Positions 41,946-50,715 of a DNA stretch of 64,000 nt are shown here, piece by piece. The position numbers and the translations under genes are program-made. Under the pieces are notes generated by a model. That model saw nothing but the letters and a program-made list of their open reading frames with translations. It searched no databases and was not told the origin of the DNA. The stretch lies in assembly GCA_002307375.1 (NCBI GenBank), contig NTJI01000001.1, forward strand, positions 124,001 to 188,000, given 5' to 3'. Positions within the stretch are counted from its first letter, which is position 1. Each line of letters starts with the position of its first letter. This DNA is from Lysobacteraceae bacterium NML93-0399 (GTDB lineage Bacteria > Pseudomonadota > Gammaproteobacteria > Xanthomonadales > Xanthomonadaceae).

Positions 41946-44003
41946 CGGGCCCAGGGCGTCGCGTAGTTGTTGGCGGCAGGTGTCGAGGCCGGATTCGCTG
42001 CGGTGGATGCGGACGGGAGCCTGGGTGTCGCGCTGGCCGAGGATGCGGCACAGGGTGGCCTGCAGGGTGGCGGGGTCGTCGTCGAAGGCGCCGTGGGTGG
42101 TGGCGCCGCTGCCATAGGCGGTGTGTGCGGGTTCGCCCTGCACGGGGGCCTGGATCCAGTCGAGTTTGTCGGTGGCCAGCAGGTCGCGGATGGTGCCGCT
42201 GGCTTCGATGAAGCGGGCCATGCCCAGCAGTGACGTGCCGTGGCGATGTTCGCTGCGCACCCAGCTTCGGGCGCGGGTTTCGAAGGCGTGGGCCACCAGG
42301 TACAGCAGGGATTTGTTGTAGACGCGGGCGCAGTGGTCGTCGCGCTCGGCGCGGTCGGTGAGCGTGAACAGTGCGGCGTGGCCGATGCCGCCGGCCTGCA
42401 GCGCGGGCGCGAAGCTCTGTTCGAACAGGGCCATGGTCATGGCCGGCGCCCACAGGTTGAGGCTGGCGATGCGCTGGCCGATGCCCTGCATGCCCGCGGC
42501 CGGGCCATCGGCGACCAGGCCTTCGGTGGTCAGCAGTTGCGCGAGCGGTGCGAGCAGTACGGAGCCGGCGCTGTGGCCCACCAGGTGCAGTTCCACGCTG
42601 GCATCGGCCTGCATCCATTCGCCGAGCAGGCGCGCCACCTGCGCCGCGCCGCCGGCCTCGGTGAGGCTGTCGCCGTTGCGGACCACGGCGGTAGTGGCCA
42701 GCAGGGCGTTTTCCTTCATCTGGTCCCACAGGGCCTTGCCGCCCAGCGCGCGGGCGAGCGGCTCGATAGTGTCGTCGATGCGGTCGAGCAGCAGGTCCTT
42801 GGCGCGGTCCATCAGGCCTTCGGTGCGCGGGCGCACGGCGTCGCGCAGGATATTGCCCAGCGTGCTCCAGAAGTCGGTCTTCCACAAGAAGCACAGCGGG
42901 TAGATCTGCTGCGGCAGCATCAGCTCGCGCAGGTCGGCCACGCGCTGCACGGCGGCCTGCTCGGGCACCAGGCCGCCGTGGGCGTAGAGCATGACGCGCT
43001 TGACCGGCCAGTCGCGGGTGATGCGCGGCAGGTCTTCGCGGATGAGGTTGCGCACGGCGTCCTGGCCGGTGCCGAAGCGGCCGGTGGTGCGCAACCGGCC
43101 GTCGTTGCCGAGGCTGACGATGTGGGGGCGCAGGTCGGCCTGGGAATAGCTGGTGGACTGCCGTGCCAGCGCCGAGTTGCTGGCCGAGACGGCATCCACG
43201 CGTCGCAGCCGCACCGGCACGGCCAACCGCGCCACCCACACATCGGTGCCGCGCTGCAGCCATTCGTCGTAGCTCACCCAGCCGTAGCCGCGCCTGCCCC
43301 AGCGCGTGCCCCAGGAGTTCTGCAGCCAGAAGCCGTCGCGATCGTAGCCGACGATGGCGAAGGCGTGCCAGCCGGCGACGGGTTGCTCCTGCCATTCGAT
43401 GACGCCGGATTTCGGTGGCGCCAGCCAGCCCGCGTGCACTGCGGCCGATGCGTAGAGCACGCCCACTTCGGCGAACGCGGCGTGCATGGCCACCAGGTCC
43501 TTGTGGTTGACGCGGTAGTAGGCGCCGAGTGGATGTTCCTGGGCGGCGCGGGCGCGTTCTTCGGTATAGATCTCGTGCAGCGGGCCGGTCTCGGCGGGCC
43601 AGCATTCCTCGGCGCACACGCCATGGCGGTGCCAACCCTTCATGGCGCCGCGGCAGCTGGAACCGTCGTAGTCCTCGCCTTCCCACTCGTCGTAGCGGCG
43701 GGCCATGTCGTAGAGCATGCGCGTGCTCATGCGCTCGGTGACCGGCTCGGGCTGGCGGCGGCGCAGGAGGGTGTGGGCCACCGTGGCCAGGCCGTAGGCG
43801 GTGCAGGCACCCTCCTCGCCCTGGTCGAGCACGGGCACGCCGAGTTTCGTAAAGCGCGCCAGCGGCATTTCGCTGGGCACGTCGACCAGGGTGGGCTCGA
43901 ACATGCGGTCGCGGAAATCGGCGGTGTCGGGGCGGGCGTCGAGGCGCCGCTGGACGGGGGGCTGGGTGGTGACGCGTCGCGGGCCGGTCTTTCGGGTTGC
44001 CAT
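41925..44003 (-). CDS. Papain-like (C1) peptidase fused to an alpha/beta hydrolase
   Basis: A 692-residue two-domain protein without signal peptide. Residues about 45-260 form a C1-type cysteine peptidase: Cys67 in DQGEEGACTAYGLA, His213 in GWHAFAIVGYD and Asn229 in LQNSWGTRWGRRGYGW, the complete triad. There is no inhibitory prodomain. Residues about 335-640 form an alpha/beta hydrolase with an oxyanion-type stretch RVMLYAHGGLVP and the nucleophile elbow LVGHSAGS (Ser478). The start is ATG 44003 behind GGAGG. The last residues come from a REP element. The combination is unusual. It might be a self-processing esterase, a cytosolic proteolytic toxin or a secreted effector using a non-Sec route; the sequence does not decide. 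Confidence 0.8.
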   Translation of the reverse strand: MATRKTGPRRVTTQPPVQRRLDARPDTADFRDRMFEPTLVDVPSEMPLARFTKLGVPVLDQGEEGACTAYGLATVAHTLLRRRQPEPVTERMSTRMLYDMARRYDEWEGEDYDGSSCRGAMKGWHRHGVCAEECWPAETGPLHEIYTEERARAAQEHPLGAYYRVNHKDLVAMHAAFAEVGVLYASAAVHAGWLAPPKSGVIEWQEQPVAGWHAFAIVGYDRDGFWLQNSWGTRWGRRGYGWVSYDEWLQRGTDVWVARLAVPVRLRRVDAVSASNSALARQSTSYSQADLRPHIVSLGNDGRLRTTGRFGTGQDAVRNLIREDLPRITRDWPVKRVMLYAHGGLVPEQAAVQRVADLRELMLPQQIYPLCFLWKTDFWSTLGNILRDAVRPRTEGLMDRAKDLLLDRIDDTIEPLARALGGKALWDQMKENALLATTAVVRNGDSLTEAGGAAQVARLLGEWMQADASVELHLVGHSAGSVLLAPLAQLLTTEGLVADGPAAGMQGIGQRIASLNLWAPAMTMALFEQSFAPALQAGGIGHAALFTLTDRAERDDHCARVYNKSLLYLVAHAFETRARSWVRSEHRHGTSLLGMARFIEASGTIRDLLATDKLDWIQAPVQGEPAHTAYGSGATTHGAFDDDPATLQATLCRILGQRDTQAPVRIHRSESGLDTCRQQLRDALGPPPVGAR

Positions 44004-44534
44004 GAGGCCTCCGTGATTCGCGGTGATCGAACGCGCCCGGGTGCACCGGGCGGACAGCGCTGCGATGGATCTCCCCCGAGCGGAGTGTGCATCGGTCGGG
44101 TGACGGTCGCGATGCAGGGAGCGTGGTGGTGGGCTGTCGCAAGGGGGCGCGACGTCTGCTCGCATGTCATGCCCGCGGTTTTCGACATCCGGATGTCTGT
44201 CAGGCGGGAATCCGGGCGCTTGGAGACTGCACCGCGGAAAGGCGCTGGATTCCCGCTTGACCAGACGTGCGTCTGTTGAAAGCCGCGGGAATGACGAGCT
44301 TGAAGGGATGACGAGCTGGGCAGGAACGAGAGGCTTGACGAATTTAAGGGCTGGTCATGAATGACGCGCTTGGCGGGATCGCGGGCGCGCGCTAGAGCAA
44401 CAAGCCCTGTTGAAGCGGAGGCGGCGGGCCGCCGCAAGGGCGCCGTGTAGCGGCCACGGCCCACGACAACGCCGCGCGATGACGCCCGCGCGCGGCTTCT
44501 GCGATGCTTGCGCGATCACCTGCGGCGAGCGCCC
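44004..44534. other. Intergenic region with a nested inverted repeat
   Basis: About 530 bases without a gene between two divergent genes. At 44250-44291 an outer stem TTCCCGC / GCGGGAA encloses an inner hairpin CAGACG-tg-CGTCTG. The outer arms match the common proteobacterial intergenic repeat GGATTCCCGC...GCGGGAATGACG. A partial second copy (GGCGGGAATCCGG) lies near 44203. Confidence 0.5.
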
Positions 44535-46097
44535 ATGAAGAAACGCGTCAAGAAAATTGTCGGCTGGGGGCTGTTTACGCTGCTCGTGATGGCGGTCAGC
44601 AGTGTGTTCGTGGCCGATCACTTGATGCCGCCGGCGACGGGCAGGCCCAGCGAGGTGCTGCCGCTGGCCGACGACGCCACGGCACTCGACCGCGAACTGG
44701 TACCGCTGCTGGCGCGGCACCCCGAGAAGACCGGCGCGATCATGCTGCCCGACGGCGTGGACGCCTACGCCGCACGTGCGATCTCCGCGCGACAGGCCGG
44801 CCGCAGCCTCGACCTGCAGTACTACATCTGGCACGACGACCTCACCGGCCGGATGCTCGCCCACGAAGCCTGGAAGGCCGCCGAACGCGGGGTGCGCGTG
44901 CGGATCCTGCTCGATGACATGGGCATCGGCAACATGGACGAAACGCTGCTGGCGATGGACTCGCACGAGAACATCGAGTTGCGTCTCTACAACCCGTTCC
45001 GCAACCGCAGCGGCGTGATGCGCCTGCTGGAAATGGTGCAGCGCGCCTGGGGCGTGAACCACCGCATGCACAACAAGGCGTGGATCGCCGATGGTCGCGT
45101 GGCCGTGGTGGGTGGGCGCAACATCGGCGTGGAGTACTTCAGCGCCGCGGCCGAATTCAACTTCCACGACCTGGACATGGTGCTGTTCGGCCCGGCTGTG
45201 GCCGATGCCAGCGCCATCTTCGATGCGTTCTGGAACAGCGAGGCGGCAGTGCCGGTGCACACGCTCAACCGCAAATCGCCGGCGACGATCCGCGGCGTGC
45301 TGGCGCGCATCCAGGAGGAGGCGACGACCGAGCAGGCGCGTCGCTTCCTCGATGCGATGGAACTCTCGCCGAGCGTCCGGCGCTATTTCACCCAGGAACT
45401 GACGCCGATCTGGAGCGACCGCATCCGCATCCTGTCCGACCCGCCGATCAAGTGGCGCGGTGACGAGCGCCAGAACTGGCTGGTCGAGCATCTGCTGGCC
45501 GACATCGGCCGGGCCGAGCGCGCCGCGCTGCTGATCTCGCCGTATTTCGTGCCCGGCGTCGAAGGCGCGGAAGGCCTGGTGGCCCTGGCCGGGCGCAATG
45601 TGCACGTGGCCGTGGTGACCAACTCGCTGGCCGCCAACGATGTGGTCGCCGTGCACGGCGGTTATGTGCGCTACCGCAAAACGCTGCTCGAAGGTGGTGT
45701 GCACCTGTTCGAGACGCGCAGCCAGTCCGACGTCAAGGCCGGCAGCAGCCTGTTCGGCAGCAGCGGCGCCAGCCTGCACACCAAGGCGGTGCTCGTCGAC
45801 GGGCACCGCGGCTTCGTCGGCTCGTTCAACCTCGACCCGCGCTCGGCTAACCTCAACACCGAGATGGGTGTGTTGTTCGACGATGCGGCGTTGGGCGAGG
45901 CGCTGTTCGAGGAATACCGGCACCTGACCGGCGAGGACCTGAGTTACTGGGTCTACCTCGACGACGACGGCGACGTGCGCTGGCTCGACCGCGGCGAAGA
46001 CCCACCGCAGGTACTGAAGGTCGAGCCCGACAGCACCTGCATGGAGCGGGTGATCGCGAACGTCGTGCGCTGGCTGCCGATCGAATCCCAGCTGTAG
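44535..46097 (+). CDS. Phospholipase D-family protein (cardiolipin synthase-like)
   Basis: A 520-residue membrane-anchored PLD-superfamily enzyme. One N-terminal helix (GWGLFTLLVMAVSSVFVADH) is followed by two HKD motifs: HNKAWIADGRVAVVGGRNIG (from about residue 179) and HTKAVLVDGHRGFVGSFNLD. Both are intact, so one active site can form. It is closest in architecture to ClsC-type cardiolipin synthases, which join phospholipid head groups at the inner membrane. Other phospholipase activities are possible. ATG 44535 is well placed. It is a single gene followed by a REP array. Confidence 0.88.
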   Translation: MKKRVKKIVGWGLFTLLVMAVSSVFVADHLMPPATGRPSEVLPLADDATALDRELVPLLARHPEKTGAIMLPDGVDAYAARAISARQAGRSLDLQYYIWHDDLTGRMLAHEAWKAAERGVRVRILLDDMGIGNMDETLLAMDSHENIELRLYNPFRNRSGVMRLLEMVQRAWGVNHRMHNKAWIADGRVAVVGGRNIGVEYFSAAAEFNFHDLDMVLFGPAVADASAIFDAFWNSEAAVPVHTLNRKSPATIRGVLARIQEEATTEQARRFLDAMELSPSVRRYFTQELTPIWSDRIRILSDPPIKWRGDERQNWLVEHLLADIGRAERAALLISPYFVPGVEGAEGLVALAGRNVHVAVVTNSLAANDVVAVHGGYVRYRKTLLEGGVHLFETRSQSDVKAGSSLFGSSGASLHTKAVLVDGHRGFVGSFNLDPRSANLNTEMGVLFDDAALGEALFEEYRHLTGEDLSYWVYLDDDGDVRWLDRGEDPPQVLKVEPDSTCMERVIANVVRWLPIESQL

Positions 46098-46146
46098 CGC
46101 CGCGTGCGGGGCGCCTGCCCAACGCCGATTCGTCCACGTCCGGCCC

Positions 46147-46426
46147 GTGTAGGAGCGCGCTTGCGCGCAATGAGGCGTTCTCGGTAAAGCCCTTCGCGCG
46201 CGAGCGCGCTCCTACAGGGAGCGCTGCACCGACTCTTCCGCGCGCGTCTCGTGTAGGAGCGCGCTTGCGCGCGATGGGGCGTTCTTGGTAAAGCCCATCG
46301 CGCGCCAGCGCGTTCCTACAGGGAGCGCTGCACCGATTCTTCCACGCGTGCCTCGTGCAGGAGCGCGCTTGCGCGCGATGGGGCGTTCTCGGTAAAGCCC
46401 TTCGCGCGCGAGCGCGCTCCTACACA
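46147..46426. repeat. Three-unit REP/BIME array
   Basis: Three tandem units with a period of 104 bases start at 46147, 46251 and 46355. Each has a forward REP (GTAGGAGCGCGCTTGCGCGC), a short spacer (around TCGGTAAAGCCC), an inverted REP (GCGCGCTCCTAC) and a linker with GCGCTGCACCG. The 490 bases after it, up to 46920, show no gene. They carry one further GC-rich inverted repeat near 46480-46500 and must hold the leucine dehydrogenase promoter. Confidence 0.9.
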
Positions 46427-46920
46427 AATGCGCTGCACCGTTGTTCCGCACCGCCTGCAAGCGCGCGCTGAGGTCGAGCCCTCCCCCGCGCGCGGGAGAG
46501 GGTTGGGTGGGGGCAAGCCGTCCGATCGAGGAACGGCCTGGCCGCCTTGAAAGACATCGCTTGATGACGGTCAGCGCGTACGGACGGTTCGCCCATCCCA
46601 ACCTTCGACCCGTGAAGGGCCCAGTGTCCCGCACGTGTGGGAAGGACCCGATCTCCGACCTGTCACCAATTGCTGCGGCGCGTCACGCATCACGCTGCCG
46701 ACGAATGCATTCCATCCGCGCCCAAGCCCTTGATCTCAAACCCCTTTCCCGGCATCAGTTGCACCTTCAACCTTTCCGCAATCGAGGGGCGTAAAATGCG
46801 CCGCTCACCCGACACCTGCGGCCCTGCCGGACTCATCCGGTCGCCACGACCGACCCGCACAGCCCCCTCGCCGCCTTCTGCCACCTGACGTCGGGCCCAA
46901 CGCCCGTGACGGAGTTTTGA

Positions 46921-48021
46921 ATGATTTTCGAGCACCTCGATACCTACGGCCACGAGCAGGTCGTGTTCTGCCACAACAAGGACGTGGGCCTGAAGGCGAT
47001 CATCGCGATCCACAACACCGTGCTGGGCCCCGCGCTCGGCGGCACGCGCATGTGGCCGTACGCGTCCGAGCAGGAAGCGCTCAACGACGTGCTGCGCCTG
47101 TCGCGCGGCATGACCTACAAGAACGCAGTGGCGGGCCTGAACATCGGCGGCGGCAAGGCCGTGATCATCGGTGACCCGGCGACGGACAAGTCCGAGGGCC
47201 TGTTCCGCGCGTTCGGCCAGTTCGTCGAGTCGCTCGGCGGCCGCTACATCACCGCCGAGGACGTGGGCATCGACGTCAACGACATGGAATTCGTCTACCG
47301 CGAAACCCAGTACGTCACCGGCGTGCACCAGGTCCACGGCGGTTCGGGCGACCCGTCGCCGTTCACCGCCTACGGCACCATGCAGGGCCTGCTGGCGGCG
47401 CTGAACCGCAAGTTCGGCAACGAGGACGTGGGCAACTACAGCTACGCCGTGCAGGGCCTGGGCCATGTCGGCATCGAGTTCGTGAAGCTGCTCAAGGAAC
47501 GCGGCGCGAAGATCTTCGTTACCGACATCAACAAGGATCGCGTCGAGCGCGCGGTCAGCGAGTACGGCGCCGAAGCCGTGGGCCTGGACGAGATCTACGA
47601 CGTCGACGCCGATGTGTATTCGCCGTGCGCGCTGGGCGGCACGGTCAACGAAAAGACCCTGCCGCGCCTGAAGGCCAAGATCATCTGCGGCGCGGCCAAC
47701 AACCAGCTCGCCAACAACGCGATCGGCGACGAAGTCGAGAAGCGCGGCATCCTCTATGCGCCGGACTACGCGGTCAACGCGGGCGGCGTGATGAACGTGT
47801 CGCTCGAGATCGACGGTTACAACCGCGAGCGTGCGATGCGCATGATGCGTACGATCTATCACAACCTCACGCGCATCTTCGAAATCGCCGAGCGCGACGG
47901 CATTCCGACCTACATGGCCGCCGACCGCCTCGCCGAAGAGCGCATCGAGATCATGGGCAAGCTCAAGCTGCCGCTGGGCCGGGCGCAGCCCCGCTTCCAG
48001 GGCCGCGTCCGCGGCGCCTGA
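46921..48021 (+). CDS. Leucine dehydrogenase
   Basis: A 366-residue Glu/Leu/Phe/Val dehydrogenase that deaminates leucine (and valine, isoleucine) to the oxo-acid with NAD+. [20 protein letters not shown] is followed by [20 protein letters not shown]. Here Lys67 binds the carboxylate and Lys79 is catalytic. The Rossmann loop [20 protein letters not shown] is intact. The length and the second motif fit leucine rather than glutamate dehydrogenase. It opens the leucine catabolism region, followed after 150 bases by isovaleryl-CoA dehydrogenase on the same strand. The branched-chain oxo-acid dehydrogenase that should link the two is not in the window. Confidence 0.9.
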   Translation: MIFEHLDTYGHEQVVFCHNKDVGLKAIIAIHNTVLGPALGGTRMWPYASEQEALNDVLRLSRGMTYKNAVAGLNIGGGKAVIIGDPATDKSEGLFRAFGQFVESLGGRYITAEDVGIDVNDMEFVYRETQYVTGVHQVHGGSGDPSPFTAYGTMQGLLAALNRKFGNEDVGNYSYAVQGLGHVGIEFVKLLKERGAKIFVTDINKDRVERAVSEYGAEAVGLDEIYDVDADVYSPCALGGTVNEKTLPRLKAKIICGAANNQLANNAIGDEVEKRGILYAPDYAVNAGGVMNVSLEIDGYNRERAMRMMRTIYHNLTRIFEIAERDGIPTYMAADRLAEERIEIMGKLKLPLGRAQPRFQGRVRGA

Positions 48022-48037
48022 TCGATCGAGGTGTCAG

Positions 48038-48063
48038 GACGATGGGGCTTCGGCCCCATCGTC
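48038..48063 (+). terminator. Hairpin after leucine dehydrogenase
   Basis: An 11-bp stem GACGATGGGGC / GCCCCATCGTC with a TTCG tetraloop, 17 bases after the stop. There is no T-run, so it may attenuate or protect the transcript rather than fully terminate. Confidence 0.6.
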
Positions 48064-48169
48064 GTGTCAGGGCCCCGGACATGCTGCAAACGCACATCCC
48101 CCGCCCGCCAAGTCATCGCGCACCACCGCGCACGGCCGCCATGCGGCCCGATTTTCCGTAGGAGTCCAC

Positions 48170-49327
48170 ATGCGTACTTTCCCGCTCGGCGAAGAACTCG
48201 ACGCGCTGCGTGACGCGGTCCGCCGCTTTGCCGAGGCCGAGATCGCCCCGCGCGCCGAGGCCATCGACCACGACAACGCCTTCCCGCAGGACCTGTGGGC
48301 CAAGCTCGGCGAACTGGGCCTGCTGGGCATGACGGTGCCGGGCGAATACGGTGGCAGCGAGATGGGCTACCTGGCGCATCTGGTGGCGATGGAGGAAATC
48401 TCGCGCGCGTCCGGCTCGGTGGGCCTGAGCTACGGCGCGCATTCCAATCTGTGCGTGGCCAACCTCTACGCCAACGGCAACGAAGCGCAGCGCCAGAAAT
48501 ACCTGCCCAAGCTGTGCAGCGGCGAGTGGAAGGGCGCGCTGGCGATGAGCGAGCCGGGCGCGGGTTCGGACGTCGTCGGCTCGATGAGCTGCCGGGCCGA
48601 GCTGCGTGGCGACACCTGGGTCGCCAACGGCAACAAAATGTGGATCACCAACGGCCCCGAGGCCGACGTGCTGATCGTCTACATGCGCACCGCGGGCAAG
48701 GACGCGGGCAGCAAGTGCATGACCGCGTTTCTGATCGAGAAGGGCATGCCCGGTTTCCGCACCGCGCAGAAGCTCGACAAGTTGGGCATGCGCGGTTCCA
48801 ACACCTGTGAACTGGTGTTCGAGGATTGCGAGATTCCGGCCGGGAACGTGCTGGGCGAAGTGCACGGCGGGGTCAAGGTGCTGATGCGCGGCCTCAACAC
48901 CGAACGCCTGGTGCTCAGCGGTGGCCCGATCGGCCTGATGCAGGCCGCACTCGACATCGCCCTGCCCTACGTGCGCGAGCGCAAGCAGTTCGACGCGGCC
49001 ATCGGCACGTTCGGCATCATGCAGGCCAAGATCGCCGACATGTACACCGCGCTGCAGTCCAGCCGCGCCTTCGCCTATCAGGTGGCACGCGACTTCGATG
49101 CCGGCAATGCCTCGCGCGTGGATGCGGCCAGCTGCCTGCTGCACGCCTCCGAAGGGGCTGTGCAGGTGGCGCTCGAAGCGATCCAGACGCTCGGCGGCAA
49201 CGGCTACATCAACGAATACCCGACCGGCCGCATCCTCCGCGACGCCAAGCTCTACGCCATCGGCGCAGGCACGAACGAGATCCGCCGGATGCTGATCGGG
49301 CGGGAGCTGTTTGACGGCAAGCAGTGA
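48170..49327 (+). CDS. liuA: Isovaleryl-CoA dehydrogenase
   Basis: A 385-residue acyl-CoA dehydrogenase that converts isovaleryl-CoA to 3-methylcrotonyl-CoA, using FAD and electron-transfer flavoprotein. Features are [79 protein letters not shown] and the C-terminal [20 protein letters not shown]. The YGAHSNLC stretch is typical of isovaleryl- rather than short-chain enzymes. AGGAG lies before ATG 48170. It is second in the leucine pathway region; its partner carboxylase genes are 7 kb downstream, separated by inserted genes. Confidence 0.9.
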   Translation: MRTFPLGEELDALRDAVRRFAEAEIAPRAEAIDHDNAFPQDLWAKLGELGLLGMTVPGEYGGSEMGYLAHLVAMEEISRASGSVGLSYGAHSNLCVANLYANGNEAQRQKYLPKLCSGEWKGALAMSEPGAGSDVVGSMSCRAELRGDTWVANGNKMWITNGPEADVLIVYMRTAGKDAGSKCMTAFLIEKGMPGFRTAQKLDKLGMRGSNTCELVFEDCEIPAGNVLGEVHGGVKVLMRGLNTERLVLSGGPIGLMQAALDIALPYVRERKQFDAAIGTFGIMQAKIADMYTALQSSRAFAYQVARDFDAGNASRVDAASCLLHASEGAVQVALEAIQTLGGNGYINEYPTGRILRDAKLYAIGAGTNEIRRMLIGRELFDGKQ

Positions 49328-49376
49328 GGGTGTGACAGACCTTTCGCGCGTGCGGCTGGAGGTTGGCCGACACAGC

Positions 49377-49408
49377 CGCATCGCGCGCGAGCGTGCTCCT
49401 ACAAGGGG
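49377..49408 (-). repeat. REP element, inverted orientation
   Basis: A REP copy reading ATCGCGCGCGAGCGTGCTCC then TAC on the plus strand, on the far side of the RAYT gene from the large array. It forms an inverted pair with the next copy. Confidence 0.8.
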
Positions 49409-49467
49409 CGCAGCGCGGTCGTGCGGTCCCTCGCGAAACTCATTGATGAAAACAACCGCACCGCTCC

Positions 49468-49497
49468 GTGTAGGAGCGCGCTTGCGCGCGATGGAGC
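49468..49497 (+). repeat. REP element, forward orientation
   Basis: A REP copy GTGTAGGAGCGCGCTTGCGC followed by GCGATGG, 35 bases from the stop of the RAYT gene. Confidence 0.85.
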
Positions 49498-49531
49498 TCT
49501 CCCCTCGTATGGCCCCCGCCACACCGCGCCT

Positions 49532-50008
49532 CTACCCCTCGCCAAGCCAGACCGCATCCCAGAACGGATTCTCGGCCAACGCATCGCAGAGCCCGGCCCG
49601 CAGCGGATTGGCGACGACGTAACGCGCTGCCGCACGCAGGTCTTCCTCGCGCCTGATGGCGCGATCGTGGAAGGCGGTCGCCCAGATGCGCGATTTGACA
49701 GGTGCGCTGCAACGTAGCTCGCGACTGACGCTCGCCTTCATCCGTGCCACGACACGCGTTAACGGCTCCCCGCCGAGCTGGATCAACCAATGCACGTGAT
49801 CCGGCATCAGCACCCAGGCGAGCAATTGCGCTTCGCCCATTGTGCGAGGACGGGTGAAAGCGCTGCATGCCGCCTTGGCAGTTTCAGAACGCCCGAACAC
49901 CGCGCGTCTCTGCCACGTCGTCACGGTGATCAGATAAACGCGACCGGGCTCCGATCGCCGCCCTAGGCGAAGTACACGATGGCCTGGCGCACGCGTGGGA
50001 TACGGCAT
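49532..50008 (-). CDS. REP-associated tyrosine transposase (RAYT, TnpA-REP)
   Basis: A 158-residue Y1/HUH nuclease of the REP-associated group. YLITVTTWQRRAVFG is the first strand region, VLMPDHVHWLIQLGG carries the metal-binding His71-x-His73, and AAARYVVANPLRAG holds the catalytic Tyr120. RAYTs bind and nick REP hairpins and are thought to have spread them. REP elements flank the gene on both sides, including a five-unit array directly upstream, which is the expected REPtron layout. ATG 50008 is used; a frame extension to 50104 reads through REP sequence and is not coding. All key residues are intact, so it may be active. Confidence 0.92.
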   Translation of the reverse strand: MPYPTRAPGHRVLRLGRRSEPGRVYLITVTTWQRRAVFGRSETAKAACSAFTRPRTMGEAQLLAWVLMPDHVHWLIQLGGEPLTRVVARMKASVSRELRCSAPVKSRIWATAFHDRAIRREEDLRAAARYVVANPLRAGLCDALAENPFWDAVWLGEG

Positions 50009-50063
50009 ACGCCGATCATTCACCGCCAAGGTTCCCCGACCAATCAGAGCCCCGCCCATTCCC

Positions 50064-50615
50064 CTGTCGGAGCGCGCTCGCGCGCGATGGGGCTTTCCTG
50101 CCAAAGCCCTCGCGCGCGAGCGCGCTCCTACACGAGGCAGAAAAGCTGCGCGAACTCATTCGACTGCACAGGGCCCGCTTTCCTGTAGGAGCGCGCTCGC
50201 GCGCGATGAGGCATTCCCGCCAAAGCCCATCGCGCGCAAGCGCGCTCCTACACGAGGCAAAAAGCTGCGCGAACTCACCGGACTGCACAGGGCCCGCTTT
50301 TCTGTAGGAGCGCGCTCGCGCGCGATGAGGCATTCCCGCTAAAGCCCATCGCGCGCAAGCGCGCTCCTACACGAGGCAAAAAGCTGCGCGAAGTCCCTCG
50401 ACTGCACAGGGCCCGCTTTTCTGTAGGAGCGCGCTCGCGCGCGATGGGGTTTTTCCGCCAAAGCCCATCGCGCGCAAGCGCGCTCCTACACGAGGCAAAA
50501 AAGCTGCGCGAGCTCACTCGACTGCGCACGGCCGACATTTCTGTAGGAGCGCGACCGCGCGCGATGAGGGCATTCCCGACAAAGCTCCTCGCGCGCAAGC
50601 GCGCTCCTGCACGGG
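50064..50615. repeat. Five-unit BIME array next to the RAYT gene
   Basis: Units begin at 50064, 50183, 50302, 50421 and 50541, a period of 119-120 bases. Each unit has a forward REP (CTGTAGGAGCGCGCTCGCGC), a spacer around CCAAAGCCC, an inverted REP (GCGCAAGCGCGCTCCTACAC) and a linker (GAGGCAAAAAGCTGCGCGA ... GACTGCACAGGGCCCGC). The fifth unit is the most diverged. The near-identity of units 2-4 points to recent tandem amplification. Confidence 0.95.
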
Positions 50616-50667
50616 GTGGGAGCTGCACGACAGTGGTGGTCGGCGTGCGACGCGCGGGTCTGCAACG

Positions 50668-50695
50668 GCAGAGGCCGCCCGGGGGCGGCCTCTGC
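50668..50695 (-). terminator. Hairpin downstream of the autotransporter gene
   Basis: A perfect 12-bp stem GCAGAGGCCGCC / GGCGGCCTCTGC with loop CGGG lies 20 bases after the autotransporter stop on its strand. There is no strong T-run. Confidence 0.6.
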
Positions 50696-50715
50696 ATACG
50701 ACATTGTCGCGAGCT

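Noticed and set aside
42240-44279. 679-codon plus-strand frame opposite the protease-hydrolase fusion
   Set aside because: The minus-strand gene has complete catalytic motifs and a good ribosome site; the plus-strand frame has neither.
50064-50615. CRISPR array suggested by regular repeats
   Set aside because: Units are inverted REP pairs with conserved linkers, no unique spacers and no cas genes; this is a BIME array beside a RAYT gene.
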